Shown piece after piece: positions 40,713-50,735 of a stretch of 64,000 nucleotides of DNA. A program made the position numbers and the translations under genes. Position 1 is the first letter of the stretch. Every line of letters begins with the position of its first letter. The notes below the pieces were generated by a model. It did no database searches. It was not told the origin of the DNA and saw only the letters and a list, made by a program, of their open reading frames with translations. The stretch comes from Prorocentrum cordatum (taxonomy: Eukaryota; Sar; Dinophyceae; Prorocentrales; Prorocentraceae), in the NCBI GenBank assembly GCA_963575745.1, contig CAUYUJ010018538.1:762076-826075 (forward strand), written 5' to 3'.

Positions 40713-40917
40713 GGGTCGCGGAAGCCCTTCGAAGAAACCCTCCGGTCCCGGGTCAGTCGAGCCTTGCGAGATCCTGCAGGAGCCTGCGCCCAAGCCCGGG
40801 TCGGTGCGCCCCTGGCCCAGCGGGACGACCCTGCAAGAATTCTGTCGGCCCTCTGGCACCCCCCCGTTTGCATTGACCTCCGTCGCAGGGCCCCCGATTT
40901 CCCTGTCTGTAGAATTG

Positions 40918-41076
40918 GGTCGGGCACGTTCCCCTACATGCGGATGTTGGGCGAAACATTGAAACTATTCAACAAGCATGCCCTGAAATAGTCAAACACA
41001 TGCTCAAAAATTCGTTCCCAAACTATTCTTAAAACATATTTGGACATTTCTCCTGCACGAGGGACATGTCCGACTT
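40918..41076. mobile_element. MITE-like element M1, copy 1
   Basis: Left end GGTCGGGCACGTTCCCCTAC and right end (reverse complement AAGTCGGACATGTCCCTCG) are inverted repeats, continuing into similar AT-rich inner arms (ACTATTC ... GAATAGT). 159 bases, non-coding. Confidence 0.6.
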
Positions 41077-41098
41077 AACTCTAGAAGAAAAAAGAGCG

Positions 41099-41262
41099 GC
41101 ATAAACATGAACTGCTGGCGCTCCGCGCGGACTTCTGGGATTCGCGCTGGACCCCGCCCCTTCCCTGGCGCGCGGAGAGCGCCAGGGGGCGGTGCCGGAG
41201 GCGCCGCCTGGGGGGCCAAGCGCGGATCCAAGGAATCCGCGCGGAACGCCAAAAGTTTATGC
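41099..41262. repeat. GC foldback FB2, copy 1
   Basis: Arms 41099-41150 and 41217-41262 are inverted copies (GCATAAAC...TCCGCGCGGA...GCGCTTGG), with a second inner hairpin (GGCGCGCGGAGAGCGCC). Sits exactly between two M1 elements. Related copies lie inside 48589-48755 and 60530-60676. Confidence 0.75.
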
Positions 41263-41264
41263 TT

Positions 41265-41396
41265 AAGTCGGGCGTGTCCCCCCACAGGCGGATTTTGGAC
41301 GATTCATTAAAATACCTCACGAATATCCAACCCCAGACTATTTTGTTTTACTATGTGTAAATGGATATTCCTCCTGTAGATGGACACGCCCGACTT
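41265..41396. mobile_element. MITE-like element M1, copy 2
   Basis: Ends AAGTCGGGCGTGTCC and its inverted copy GGACACGCCCGACTT, 132 bases, non-coding. Confidence 0.7.
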
Positions 41397-41784
41397 ACAT
41401 CTACAGTCAACCCGCAGAGTGAGGATGCGCGATAAGGATGCAAGGCCCTTGGACGCCCATCTCGAAGCGTTCCGAGCGGGGCGCGGCCAACATAAGTGTC
41501 CAAGGATCGACCTGGGAAGCAAGGATGCAAAGGGTACCCTTGGGAGGGATGCCTACCCCTCCTCTGCGGGCCGACTGTATGCTTATGGCGTCAGGTCTCG
41601 GAGGCCGGGCGGCGTCCGGCAGAGGGAGGCTCGGCGCGGGGCCGCGGCTCGCTCGTCGCGCTCTGGGCCGTCGCTGAGCTCCTGCCCCTGCGCCAGCAGC
41701 TGCTCCGCCCTGGCCAGGGACAGACACACGCGCGCACACACACACACAGCCAGGGCGCATCAGGAGCGAAGATCAGGAGCATGA

Positions 41785-41893
41785 GCGGAAGGAGGAGGAG
41801 GAGGAGGAGGAGGAGGAGGAGGAGGAGGAGGGGAGGAGGAGGAGGAGGAGGAGGAGGAGGGGGGAGGGGAGGAGGAGAAGGAGGAGGAGGAGG
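41785..41893 (+). repeat. GGA microsatellite
   Basis: GGA triplets. The spacer 41397-41784 has a short CACA run at 41729 and an R3-like patch near 41440-41560. Confidence 0.85.
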
Positions 41894-41980
41894 AGAGCGC
41901 TGCGTGCACGCTTCGGCGGCCAGATCCAGAGGATCAGACGAAGCCAGGACGAGGCCCAAGGCGGGCGAGGATGAATCGAG

Positions 41981-42075
41981 AACCTCTGAGATCCCGCGGC
42001 TCTGGAGGAGGCATCGGGCGCCGCGGATCTCTCAGAGCGTTCCAGAACGCGCTGAGAGCGTTCGGGAACGCTCTG
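41981..42075 (+). repeat. Dispersed repeat R4, copy 2
   Basis: Partner of 24824-24905, followed directly by a TCC tract. Confidence 0.6.
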
Positions 42076-42077
42076 GA

Positions 42078-42165
42078 ACATATCTATCCTCGTCCTCGTC
42101 CTCCTCCTCCTCATCCTCCTCCTCCTCCTCCTCCTCCCCCCCCTCCTCCTCCTCCTCGTCCTGGC
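42078..42165 (+). repeat. TCC/TCG microsatellite
   Basis: CCT and CGT triplets. Confidence 0.8.
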
Positions 42166-42295
42166 CCCGTCCAAGGCCAAGTTATCCGATGGGGAAGAGA
42201 GTCGGGGAGGTGCGGGCCAATGACCCCATCGTGTTGCGCCCGCGCGCACCTGTGCTGCGCACCCCAGTCGGACCTGCGCAACCGACGAGGTTAGT

Positions 42296-42443
42296 AAAGG
42301 AGCCCAGGGACACACAAATGAATAGGCACAAACAATTGGACTTCCCATGCTTTCCCACATGTTGTCTTCCCCCCCCCCCATGTTCGCATGTGTTCCTGGG
42401 AATCGACGACTGAGTTTGTCTGTGTATTTCCTTCCCTCCCGAG
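42296..42443 (+). repeat. Dispersed repeat R160, copy 3
   Basis: GGGACACACAAATGAATAGG ... GGGAATCGACGACTGAG ... CTTCCCTCCCGA; some inner blocks missing. Confidence 0.75.
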
Positions 42444-42534
42444 TTAGATTATCCCGGGGCGGGGGGAGGGGGGGCGGATGCGGGCCCGACAACCGGGGCT
42501 ACCGGCGGACCCTGCAAAAACGGCCTCTGGGGAT

Positions 42535-43018
42535 GCCATGGCCCTGGAAGACCATGTCGGCACGTTTCGAGCGGGGCGTGGCCTGCGAGAGTGGCAAGGG
42601 ATGGGCCGAAGGGAAAGGATGCAGAGGCAACCTTGGAAAATTGCTCATCCTCACTACAGTTGGGGCGTTGACCTAAGGAACCCTAAATCAGGAACGAGGC
42701 CCCTTTGTTCCACAAGTTAACCTTCGATGTCCCATCGAAGGCCCATAGAATACCTGAGGCGAACTGCAAAACAACTAAGGAACACTGAGACCCTCCCCAA
42801 CAAAAAATGTTCTTTCTTGAACGCCCCGACAGTATCCGTGTTGACTGTATCGGCGGCGAGTCCAGGGGCTGAGACGCTGTCGGGGCTTCTGGGAAGCCCG
42901 ATGAGCCTTCGCCGAAGCCGCAGACAGCTTCTCAGGAGGCGCGAGGGCTTCGAAGCCTCCCTGCCTTCTGAGAAGGCCTGCTCCCTCTCAATTGCCCCCT
43001 GTGCTCGCCGCCGACCCT
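42535..43018 (+). repeat. Dispersed repeat R3, copy 2
   Basis: Partner of 22755-23160; includes the same TTCTGAGAAGGCCT and GCTCGCCGCCGA blocks. Confidence 0.55.
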
Positions 43019-43039
43019 AGAAAGTGGTCACGTCCTTCT

Positions 43040-43347
43040 CCACGCCTCCTCCTGCTCCTCCTGCTCCTCCTCCTCCTCCTCCTCCTTCTCCTCCTCCTCC
43101 TCCTCCTCCTGCTTACCGTCCTCCTCCACCTCCCGCTCCTCCTCCTCCTGCTCCTTCTCCTCCTCCCTCTCATCCTCCTCCTCCTCCTCCTCCTCCTCCT
43201 CCTCCTCCTCCTGCCCCCTCCTCCTCTCTCCTCCTGCTCTCCTCCATCCTGCTCCTCTCCTCCTCCTCCTCCTCCTTCCTCCTCCTCCTCCTCCATCCTC
43301 CCCCTCCCCTCCCCCTTCCTCCTCCTCCTCCTCCTTCTCCTCCTCCT
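43040..43347 (+). repeat. TCC microsatellite
   Basis: CCT triplets with CTG/CAT interruptions, running directly into a spliced-leader relict at 43348. Confidence 0.9.
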
Positions 43348-43397
43348 CCGTAGCCATGTGGCTCAAGCCATGTTGGGTCAAGCAAGTGTTGCCCAAG
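43348..43397 (+). other. Second triple spliced-leader relict
   Basis: CCGTAGCCATGTGGCTCAAG (43348-43367) is the dinoflagellate leader with TTT changed to GT. It is followed by two 15-base units: CCATGTTGGGTCAAG (13 of 15 match the leader end) and CAAGTGTTGCCCAAG (10 of 15). The layout is the same as at 29514-29565 but on the plus strand, with an older first copy. Confidence 0.85.
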
Positions 43398-43687
43398 CCT
43401 TCCTGGATGTAAGTATTGATGTTCGTGGCATTGAACCTTTGTGAACCCAAGACGATATTCGTGCCACTCCTGATGGACAACGGCCGTGTTCGTGCCACTC
43501 ATGAAAGTCTGAATGTTCTGTCCAATGTCGCTGTCTGGTGGTTTCGAATGTATTTTCGATGTGCCCCCCTCCCGCGATGCATCTTCGTTATCAGGGCGTT
43601 CAAATTCACGATTACGCGTTTGCTCTTCATGGTACTTGCGGACCGTTCGAATCGTCAGATTTAGGATCTGGCTGACAAGCTAGGGCT
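43398..43687 (+). other. Probable retroposed cDNA body of unknown gene
   Basis: Sequence after the leader relict. A frame from ATG 43419 (MFVALNLCEPKTIFVPLLMD) runs to a stop at 43664 but resembles no family, and the first ATG (43407) is closed at once. It ends where foldback FB1 copy 2 starts. Lower GC than its surroundings. Confidence 0.4.
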
Positions 43688-43840
43688 ACGAGATCTATAC
43701 ATATCCACTGCTCCTGGCCAGGCCCATCCTGGGCCCGGGAGCGGTGCATACGCCCTCGTGACCTAGCCAGGGGGACATATACACCGCTCCTGGACCCAGG
43801 ATGGGCTTGGCCAGGAGCAGTGGATATGTATAGATCTCGT
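43688..43840. repeat. Foldback element FB1, copy 2
   Basis: 59-base arms (43688-43746, 43782-43840) differ at only 3 positions. The outer ends are ACGAGATCTATACATATCC. The inner arm shares GGCCCATCCTGGG with copy 1. Confidence 0.85.
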
Positions 43841-44885
43841 CGCCCCGCAAGCGAAGTTCGGCGTGGGTTGAGAGATGGTCCCCTAAGCCATGAGTTACAA
43901 CCACGTTGTATGCCAGTCCAATGATTTCAACCAGACAATTCCGACATCGCAGTTTATGTAAGTTCAGCATGTGTGATATTTCTTTGGCAGGTGTTGTGAA
44001 GCCCCACTTTGAATGTCCAGAGTGGACATTGCCAATCATTATTGGCAAGATCTTGGGACAACGCTCGGTCTCGAGGGCGCCCGCACTTGCTACGGACATC
44101 ATACTTACATTCGCATGCTGTGTGAAAGGTTGCCTGCAGTTCTGATCCGCTTCATTATCTACTTCACGACACTGCGGAGTGGAAGTCGGCATTTGCAAAA
44201 TATGGTGGCAATGTGTGGTTGGCCTCCCTCTCTTCTCCTCGCTTCTCCCCTTCGCCCCGCCCCCTGACGCGGCGAGCAGCTATCCCTCGAACTGCGATGG
44301 AATAGAGGATATAACGGTAGGCCCCCGAGGCCATATGCCGCTTATCGGTCGGTCGCAATCATTTCTCGCTTTCGTGCACGCAGGGTCCCATGTGACTTCA
44401 ACCAGATCTTGGCAATGCGCCGTCAAAGCGCGACTGTCTGCGAGTACTGGATGACCTCGAAAGCGTGCTTGCCATACCACGCGGCCATTTGCATTCAAGG
44501 TCCACCATAGTGCCACTGCAAGCACGAGATACACCATAGTGCCACTGCAAGCACGAGATGCGAATACTCGAATACCCATGCGCGAGAGTCTGCTCTCGTT
44601 GTATGGTGAGACCCATCCCTGCCGGCTCCAAGTCTTCTCTGTGCGTGACCAGTGTTTATGTCACTGCTATTTCGCAGCTAAGCTTTTTAGTAATTTGCGT
44701 GCGTTATCCACGTGCCCATCGATATCCACGTGCGCCGTTTCTTTCTCGCAATATGTCCTCTGACACACCGAGAAAAAACGACCCCCGACTCTTTGCTTAA
44801 CCCGGCCAAATGCCCGATATGGTTCACATGTTGACGTGGCTGCCAGAGATGCACTGGCCATGGAGATAGCCCCACAGTTCAGTCA
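43841..44885. other. No gene recognised
   Basis: Lower-GC DNA. 44503-44559 is a 29-base tandem duplication (CACCATAGTGCCACTGCAAG...). No coding family recognised. Confidence 0.4.
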
Positions 44886-44887
44886 TT

Positions 44888-45004
44888 GGATCAATACTTC
44901 AAGGTTGCTCCAATGACTGGCGTATCACCCACACCTACAGCTTCATCTGTGCTGTGCTGGCTCGGCCTACGCTGGGAATTCTTCATAAGAGATATTCTCC
45001 ATGG
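44888..45004 (+). repeat. Duplicated 117-bp segment, copy 1
   Basis: GGATCAATACTTCAAGGTTG ... TGCTGGCTCGGCCTACGC. Also at 45819-45934. The same frame is open in both (SVLCWLGLRWE / STLCWLGLRWE), so it may be part of a decayed retroelement protein. Confidence 0.7.
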
Positions 45005-45016
45005 GTATGATTGGGT

Positions 45017-45240
45017 GCCCGAACTATCCGGGGTAACTCGGGTCCGGGGTGATTCGGGCTTGGATTCCCGAAAAAACAACCCGAGTTAACCCTGACCCGA
45101 GATACCTCTGATGATTTGGGGCTCTGGACGCCCGAACTATCCGGGGTAAGTCGGGTCCGGGGTAAGTCGGGTTCGGAATCCCGAAAAACGAACCCCGGTT
45201 AGCCCTGACCCGAGTTACCCCCGATGATTCGGGGCTCTGA
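45017..45240 (+). repeat. 113-bp tandem duplication with internal hairpins
   Basis: Units start GCCCGAACTATCCGGGGTAA at 45017 and 45130. Each contains CGGGGTAA-CTCGGG and its inverse CCCGAGTTA, and ends GATTTGGGGCTCTG / GATTCGGGGCTCTG. Confidence 0.8.
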
Positions 45241-45424
45241 TATGAGGCCTTTGAGAGCCTCTCCACGGCCACGCAAGTTACGCATATGGAGGGCATGGTT
45301 TGCAGAAGCACTTCGGGTGCCGCCCCACTGGCGCCGGCGCCGAGGTCGGAGGTCCAGCGCCGATCCGAACAATCCGCGCGGACCTCCGGAGTGCGCCTGC
45401 GAGGACAACTCGCAGAAGTGCTTT

Positions 45425-45590
45425 TGAAAGGGGCCCTGGGACACACAGATAAATGCAACAAATATCAGGAGCCCCCATAAGTTCCCATATGTTCTGTGAC
45501 TCTGTCTTCCCCCCCCACTTCTCATAGTTTCCCATCTGTTCCAGGGGATCGACGATTAAGTGTGTCTGTGTGGTTTTTCCCCTCCTGTAC
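45425..45590 (+). repeat. Dispersed repeat R160, copy 4
   Basis: GGGGCCCTGGGACACACAG ... GGGGATCGACGATTAAG ... CCCTCCTG; preceded by CCGCGCGGACCTCCGG (45384). Confidence 0.8.
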
Positions 45591-45818
45591 TGTTTGACGC
45601 CGCCTCGAACGCGCTGGGACTCCCGGCGGCGCCCTTCGGCGCCGCTCCTGGCGCGCCCCACGCGCCAGGGTGGGGGTCCCCAGCGCAGATTCGAAACATC
45701 AGCGCAAAGCTCTGCGGACGTATGCTCGCGCAGTTAGAAGGAGGCCTCGCTCGATGAGTTTCACCGTGAAGGCCGCGGGCACTTGTGTTGCTTGTTGCGA
45801 CCTGTACCTGGTGTACCA

Positions 45819-45934
45819 GGGATCAATACGTCAAGGTTGTTCCAATGACTAGCGGTTCACCTACACCTACAACTTCATCTACACTGTGCTGGCTCGGCCT
45901 ACGCTGGGAGCTCTCCATAATTAATATTACCCAT
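45819..45934 (+). repeat. Duplicated 117-bp segment, copy 2
   Basis: See 44888-45004. It lies just upstream of the LINE-type fragment. Confidence 0.7.
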
Positions 45935-45964
45935 GAGAATGAGCCACAGTTAGTCTATAGAGTG

Positions 45965-46897
45965 CGCACATGAGGGCAAGTAAAGTTGCTGCAGTAAGAG
46001 GGGGACCTCCGTGTGAAACGTTCTCGGAAGCACGTTGGAAGGACGGAGGTACCCCTCCGCTGCGTTCCTGGGCTGCTCCATGGGGCATAGAGGCCATCAC
46101 CCCTAGACAGCGACTTCAGGTTCAGATTGCGAATGTTCAATTCATGTCACACATCGCGCTGCTCGCAGGATGTGCTGAGGTAGGAGGACGTGGATGGGGA
46201 GAGCATCCTGCTGCCACCACTTGAGAACCTAGGGCTCTTCCTTCGTGGAGCTTTAGGCCTGTCAAAGCTCTCGCCAGTGCCCCGTGTGCCTCATACTCCG
46301 AGTTTGACCAGTGCGCATTCGGACAGTTGACGGGCAAGGCACCCACAGCCCACAGGTATCCGTGCTATAAGTCTAGGGTCGTTGCATGGCATGCTGCTAA
46401 ACACTCCTGGAGGGGGCAAGCGTAGCCACGCTGCCCAGAGCTCACAATGCTTTGCTCGGATGGGATCATGACAGGAAGATGTCCAGAACGGCTCCCAAGA
46501 AGGTCTATCCTGAGGCTATGTGCAAAGTCTTAGGGCGGGCGCTTTTAAATGCAGTGTTACCTTCTGTAGAAAGCTGTGTTCAGGATTCAGACCACTCAGA
46601 CTGGTTCTGGCTCTTCGTAGGTTGTTTGTTGAATCTGTCAGGGGTCCCTCGGAAGATGGGTCCTGATTTCGCCGTGGCAAGGTCGACTAGAGGAGACTCG
46701 ACCATTGCACGCATTAGGAAGGCTCTCGACCTGAACACAAGCGACGAGCCGTCCAATGAGGATCAGGATTTGGACAATTCTCATTCGATTGCCATCTTCT
46801 CTACCGTGGAGGCTTGTGCAGCACGGATCGCGCCAATGCGCCGTCGAGCAGGCATTTCTTACACGTCTTGTTTTCCTTGCTACGTGAATGAGGGCAG

Positions 46898-46904
<7 letters not shown>
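45965..46904 (+). pseudogene. LINE-type polyprotein fragment with methyltransferase-like motifs
   Basis: Frame from about 45965 reads VAAVRGGPPCETFSEARW, PPLRSWAAPWGIEAITPRQR, WGEHPAATT, one TGA (46222), then VKALASAPCASYSEFDQCAF and GQLTGKAPTA. The frame then changes, and 46452-46904 continues SRTAPKKVYPEAMCKVLGRA. I recognise this block from dinoflagellate non-LTR polyproteins. The PPC, EHP and FDQCAFG motifs parallel those in the copia and tyrosine-recombinase elements here. No RT is attached, so it is an isolated, decayed fragment. Confidence 0.55.

Positions 46905-46953
<49 letters not shown>
46903..46953 (+). repeat. CAG microsatellite
   Basis: About 17 CAG triplets, pure. Confidence 0.95.
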
Positions 46954-46955
<2 letters not shown>

Positions 46956-48110
46956 GCTTGTGCTCCATGTCTTGATCTCTCTTCCCGCTTCCCGTGCCAT
47001 CCGTCCCGATGGGCGGGTCGGGAACACCACCTTCAGCGAGGCGCGCCGCACCCGCCTGCAGCCGCCGCCTACATAAGGAGGAAGCTTGAGGTTGGGTGGG
47101 GGTGCTGTTTACATGATTGGGAGGTGGTGTTTTCTCCGGGCGTCCAATGCCCTATGCTGTTGCGTCTCGGTCTTCAAAAGTCGAGTGTTTGCCCTCCGAG
47201 GGCCCCTCACGACGGGCTCGTCGATCGTTCGGCCTGCATCGAGCAGGCCTGTGGCCTGTCGAGGCGCATTTGGCTTCGACGCGCCCCCGGCAGTAGCTGA
47301 CTGCAGCTCTTGCGCGGCCATCCGATCCGATCCGATCCGATCCGATCCGATCCTCCTCCTCCTCCTCCTCCTCCTCCTCCTCCTCTTGAAGTCGAGGTCC
47401 TCATGAGAAACTGTACGGTGTCTTGATGCGCAGTCGCACTGCATCCCAGAACCCACAGCAACAGAAAAGACAGGCTGGGAGGAGGAGAGTCGGGCGGCGC
47501 GCCAGCCTAGCTTGGCACCGATGGACACTACACCTCGAAGAAGCGAGGAGACGCCACTCGTGGTTAATATGCCCTTCTTCCTGCTCCTGGAGAGAGGATG
47601 TTGGACGTTGTGGTTCGTTTGGGACCTCGGGCGGCCTCAAGCAACATCTGGGGGCCTCCTGCGGATCTCCGAGGACCACTGCAGACTCCCGTGCTGGAAG
47701 GAGGCAGGAAGGCGTCACAGGGAAGAGGCGGGTGCACAACGAAAATACATGGCCATGCCAGCCTTCGCAAATCCACTCCTCCACCCTCCCTCCGCTCCTC
47801 ACGCCCCCTCCCCCTCGTCATTCCGCATTCCAGCCAAGCGCCTTGACTCCGCGGTGTGCATAAACGGCTTAGCCAGATGCTGTGAACGGGTCGACAACGC
47901 GGGAATATTCTCAACGCCCGCCTCGGAGCGAGGAGGAGGAGGAGGAGGAGAGGAGGTGGAAGAGGAGGAAGGGGAAGCGGAAGAGGCTGAGGATGAGCAG
48001 GAGGAGGAGGAGGCGCAGGAGGAGGCGGGGGAGAAGGAGCGCTTCCTTTTTTCACGCGGAGCGAAGCAGGCGGCGCCACTGCCGGCTGCTGGAGACCTGA
48101 CTTAAGCGCA
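46954..48110. other. No gene recognised
   Basis: Includes the GATCC/TCC tract (47322-47392) and a GGA tract (47930-48030). Otherwise unassigned. Confidence 0.4.
47322..47392 (+). repeat. GATCC pentanucleotide run joined to TCC run
   Basis: Seven ATCCG/GATCC units pass directly into TCC triplets: a pentamer-to-trimer microsatellite switch. Confidence 0.9.
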
Positions 48111-48174
48111 AGTGAGCACCAGGAGGAAGGGCAGTCCGCGGCAGCCGGCTGCTCACCCCACTCAGCTCATATCC

Positions 48175-48312
48175 CTCCTCCCCACCCTCCTCCTCCTCTC
48201 CTCCTCCTCCTTCTCCTCCTCCTCCTGCTCCTCCTGCTCCTCCTCCTCCTCCTCCTCATCCTCCTCGTGCTCCTCCTCCTCCTCCTTCTCCTCCTCCTCC
48301 TCCTCGTCCTCC
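48175..48312 (+). repeat. TCC microsatellite
   Basis: CCT triplets with CTG/CAT interruptions. Confidence 0.85.
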
Positions 48313-48588
48313 TAGGCTTCAGACGGCCCCTGGGGATGAAGATGTGCGAGCATTTGCCCGTGCGCCCCAACCCCATCTCGCAGAACCCCCCCTGTACGAA
48401 CCCCGAGCAGAACATCCACCCGTAATAAGAAGCACCCCGACAAGCGAAGCCGTTTTGAAAACGCACCCAAGGGAGGAATCGAGCAGGGCAGGGCTATTTA
48501 AGGAACGCCCAGGGCATGGTCGTAAACGCCAATTTTCAGGATCGGGATGGTTTGCCCTCCATTGATAGAAGAAGAACGGACGGCATAA

Positions 48589-48949
48589 CCATAAACGTCT
48601 GGCGCTCCGCGCGGATTTCTTGGATCCGCGCTGGACCCCCTACCTGGTGCGCGAAGCGCGCAATGGGCGGCGCCGTAGGCGCCTCCAGGGGGGAGGGACC
48701 AGCGCGGATCCAAGAAATCCGCGCGGCGCGCAAGCAAGTGTATGTTTATGCAAACGTTTTCTTCTGTATTCCATTCGGCGGTGGACAAACCTCCCTTTCG
48801 TAAACCTCCCCTCAAAGAGAACGGCCCGGGACAAGAAACCGACGCACCTGGGCCCGCAAAAAAACGACGGCCGCGACGCCCCCTCGCGAACCGAAGACAG
48901 CCAATTCCTCCATCGACGCGTCAGGGTAGGAGGTCTGTCCACCCCCGAA
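48589..48949 (+). repeat. Dispersed repeat block X, copy A (contains foldback FB2)
   Basis: Foldback arms (GGCGCTCCGCGCGGATTTC and inverse), then GGCGGTGGACAAACCTCCC, GACGGCCGCGACG, ATCGACGCGTCAGGGTAGG. Aligns with 60530-60862. Confidence 0.85.
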
Positions 48950-48981
48950 CTGGACGGAAGGGGGGGGGGGGCGAGGAGGGA

Positions 48982-49160
48982 GGGTCTGGCTCCGGACCTC
49001 TGCTCAGCGCGACTGCCTGCAGCAGTGCGCCCCGTGGGGGAGACTCCGCCTGCTCGAAACGGGCGCCAACGGCAGCCAAGACCTACTCCATGGGGAGGGG
49101 GGGCTGCGAGGGCCCGCCCCGATTGGCAAAACAGTGAAAGAAGAAAACGATCACCCTGCC
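48982..49160 (+). repeat. Dispersed repeat block Y, copy A
   Basis: GGGTCTGGCTCCGGACC ... GCCTGCTCGAAACGGGCGCC ... CGAGGGCCCGC. Aligns with 60311-60486. Here Y follows X; at 60 kb Y precedes X. Confidence 0.85.
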
Positions 49161-49239
49161 AACCGACCGACGGCAAACCCGAGACCACGAAGCCCCCCCA
49201 GCCCCCAGCCCCCCCCCCAGCCCCCCACGTGAGCGGGAG

Positions 49240-49312
49240 GAGGGAGGAGGAGGAGGAGGAGGAGGAGGACGACGACGAGGAGGACGACGAGGAGGAGGAG
49301 GACGAGGAAGAG
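49240..49312 (+). repeat. GGA/GAC microsatellite
   Basis: GGA triplets with GAC variants. Confidence 0.85.
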
Positions 49313-49428
49313 GAGGCCTGTCCACCCCCGACCCATGGAACCCCAAGAGCCACCGACGGCACACGAAAAGCAAACCTGCCCCGAGGCCCGCGCGGACCTC
49401 CGAGGGCCAGGCCTCTGCCCCTCTCGAG

Positions 49429-49622
49429 GAGAGGGCCCTGGGACACACAGACACAAAGACGCACAGATGACAGGATCCCCCATATGTTCGAATAGTTTCT
49501 GGGCTTGTGCCTTCCCTCCCCCATATGCTCGAACAGTTTCTGGGTTTGTGTCTTCCCCCCCCACTTCCCGTATCCTCGCACATGCTCTGGGGAATCGACG
49601 ATCAACTGTGTCTTCTCCCTCC
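49429..49622 (+). repeat. Dispersed repeat R160, copy 5
   Basis: The inner block CCCCCATATG-TTCGAA-AGTTTCTGGG is duplicated, giving about 190 bases. Preceded by CCGCGCGGACCTCCGAGG (49389). Confidence 0.8.
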
Positions 49623-49807
49623 CGCCTCTCTGCCGCCCGCCGCTGCCCGACGGCGGCCTGCCCTTCCGCCTGGGCATGGAGGCCCTCTGCTGCGGGAGGA
49701 ACAGGAGACATGGCACAGGCAGGAAGACGCCTTGGAGGCCCTGGGGATCGAGCGACTCTGCAGATCCACCGCTTCTCCCCCTCCCTCCCCCTCCTCCTCT
49801 GAATGTG

Positions 49808-49975
49808 TCCTCCTCCGAAGTCCGCGCGGCTTCCTGGATCGGCGCTGGAGGAGGAGGAGGTGGTGGAGGTGGAGGAGGAGAAGGAGGAGGAGGAAGAGGA
49901 CGAGGCGGAACGCGCCGCCCGGAGGGCCCCCAGCGCCGACCCGAGACATCCGCGCGGACCTCCGCGAGCCCGTGC
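49808..49975. repeat. GC foldback with GGA loop
   Basis: Left arm CCGAAGTCCGCGCGGCTTCC...CGGCGCTGG and right arm CCAGCGCCGACC...TCCGCGCGGACC are inverted copies, with a GGA microsatellite (49845-49905) in the loop. Confidence 0.7.
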
Positions 49976-50055
49976 TCGTGCCACTTCTCCTGCTCCCCGA
50001 CCTGCCAGCTCACAGCTCCACCACCGTGTGCCCCTCCGCCGAAACGGAGATGCTA

Positions 50056-50207
50056 CCAGCCTGGAACACATCCCTATCCCTGTGCTGGGCACCTTCCCAT
50101 CACGATGAAAATCTCAGGGATTCCCTTACTTCTTGAGGGCGAAGCCCTAAGATTCTCATCGCCGTTTGGCGTGCCAATCTCAGGGATAGGGATACGTTCG
50201 AGGCTGG
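50056..50207. repeat. Foldback element, 152 bp
   Basis: The ends CCAGCCTGGAAC and its inverse GTTCGAGGCTGG, and ATCCCTATCCCT with AGGGATAGGGAT, are complementary. The arms continue (GATGAAAATCT / AGATTCTCATC) to a short central loop near 50130. Confidence 0.75.
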
Positions 50208-50321
50208 TAAAGATGGCCGTGACGCCCGACGCGCCACCTGCGGAGGCCGCGGGCGCGCGCACGGGAAGCTCGCTTCGCCCCCGCTGCCTTCCGCCGCCTC
50301 CCTGCGCGCGCATCGCCGTGC

Positions 50322-50735
50322 CGGAGGAGGAGGAGGAGGAGGAGGAGGAGGAGGAGGAGGAGGAGGAGGAGGAGGGGGGAGGAGGAGGAGGGGGAGGGAG
50401 GAGGAGGAGGAGGAGGAGCAGGAGAAAGGGAGAGGAGGAGCGCAGCAGCAGGAGCAGGAGGAGGGAGGAGCAGGAGGATGAGGACCAGGAGGACCAGGAG
50501 GAGGATGAGGAGGACCAGGAGGACGGGGGAGGGAGGAGGAGGAGGAGGAGGAGGATACACGAGGAGGTGGAGGGCGACCGCACCGCCGGCCGAGCCAGCT
50601 CGGTCCCGCTGCCCCGGCTGCCCCGCTGCCCCGTCCCGTTCCCTCCCCCACGTCCTGCTCCTCCTCCTCCTCCTCCTGCTCCTGCTCCTCCTCCTCCTCC
50701 TCCTCCTCCTCCTCCTCCTCCTCCTCCTCCCGAAG
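50322..50735. repeat. GGA tract then TCC tract
   Basis: GGA-rich 50322-50570 and TCC-rich 50655-50735 are complementary, separated by about 85 bases. 50736-51405 holds nothing assignable. Confidence 0.85.
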
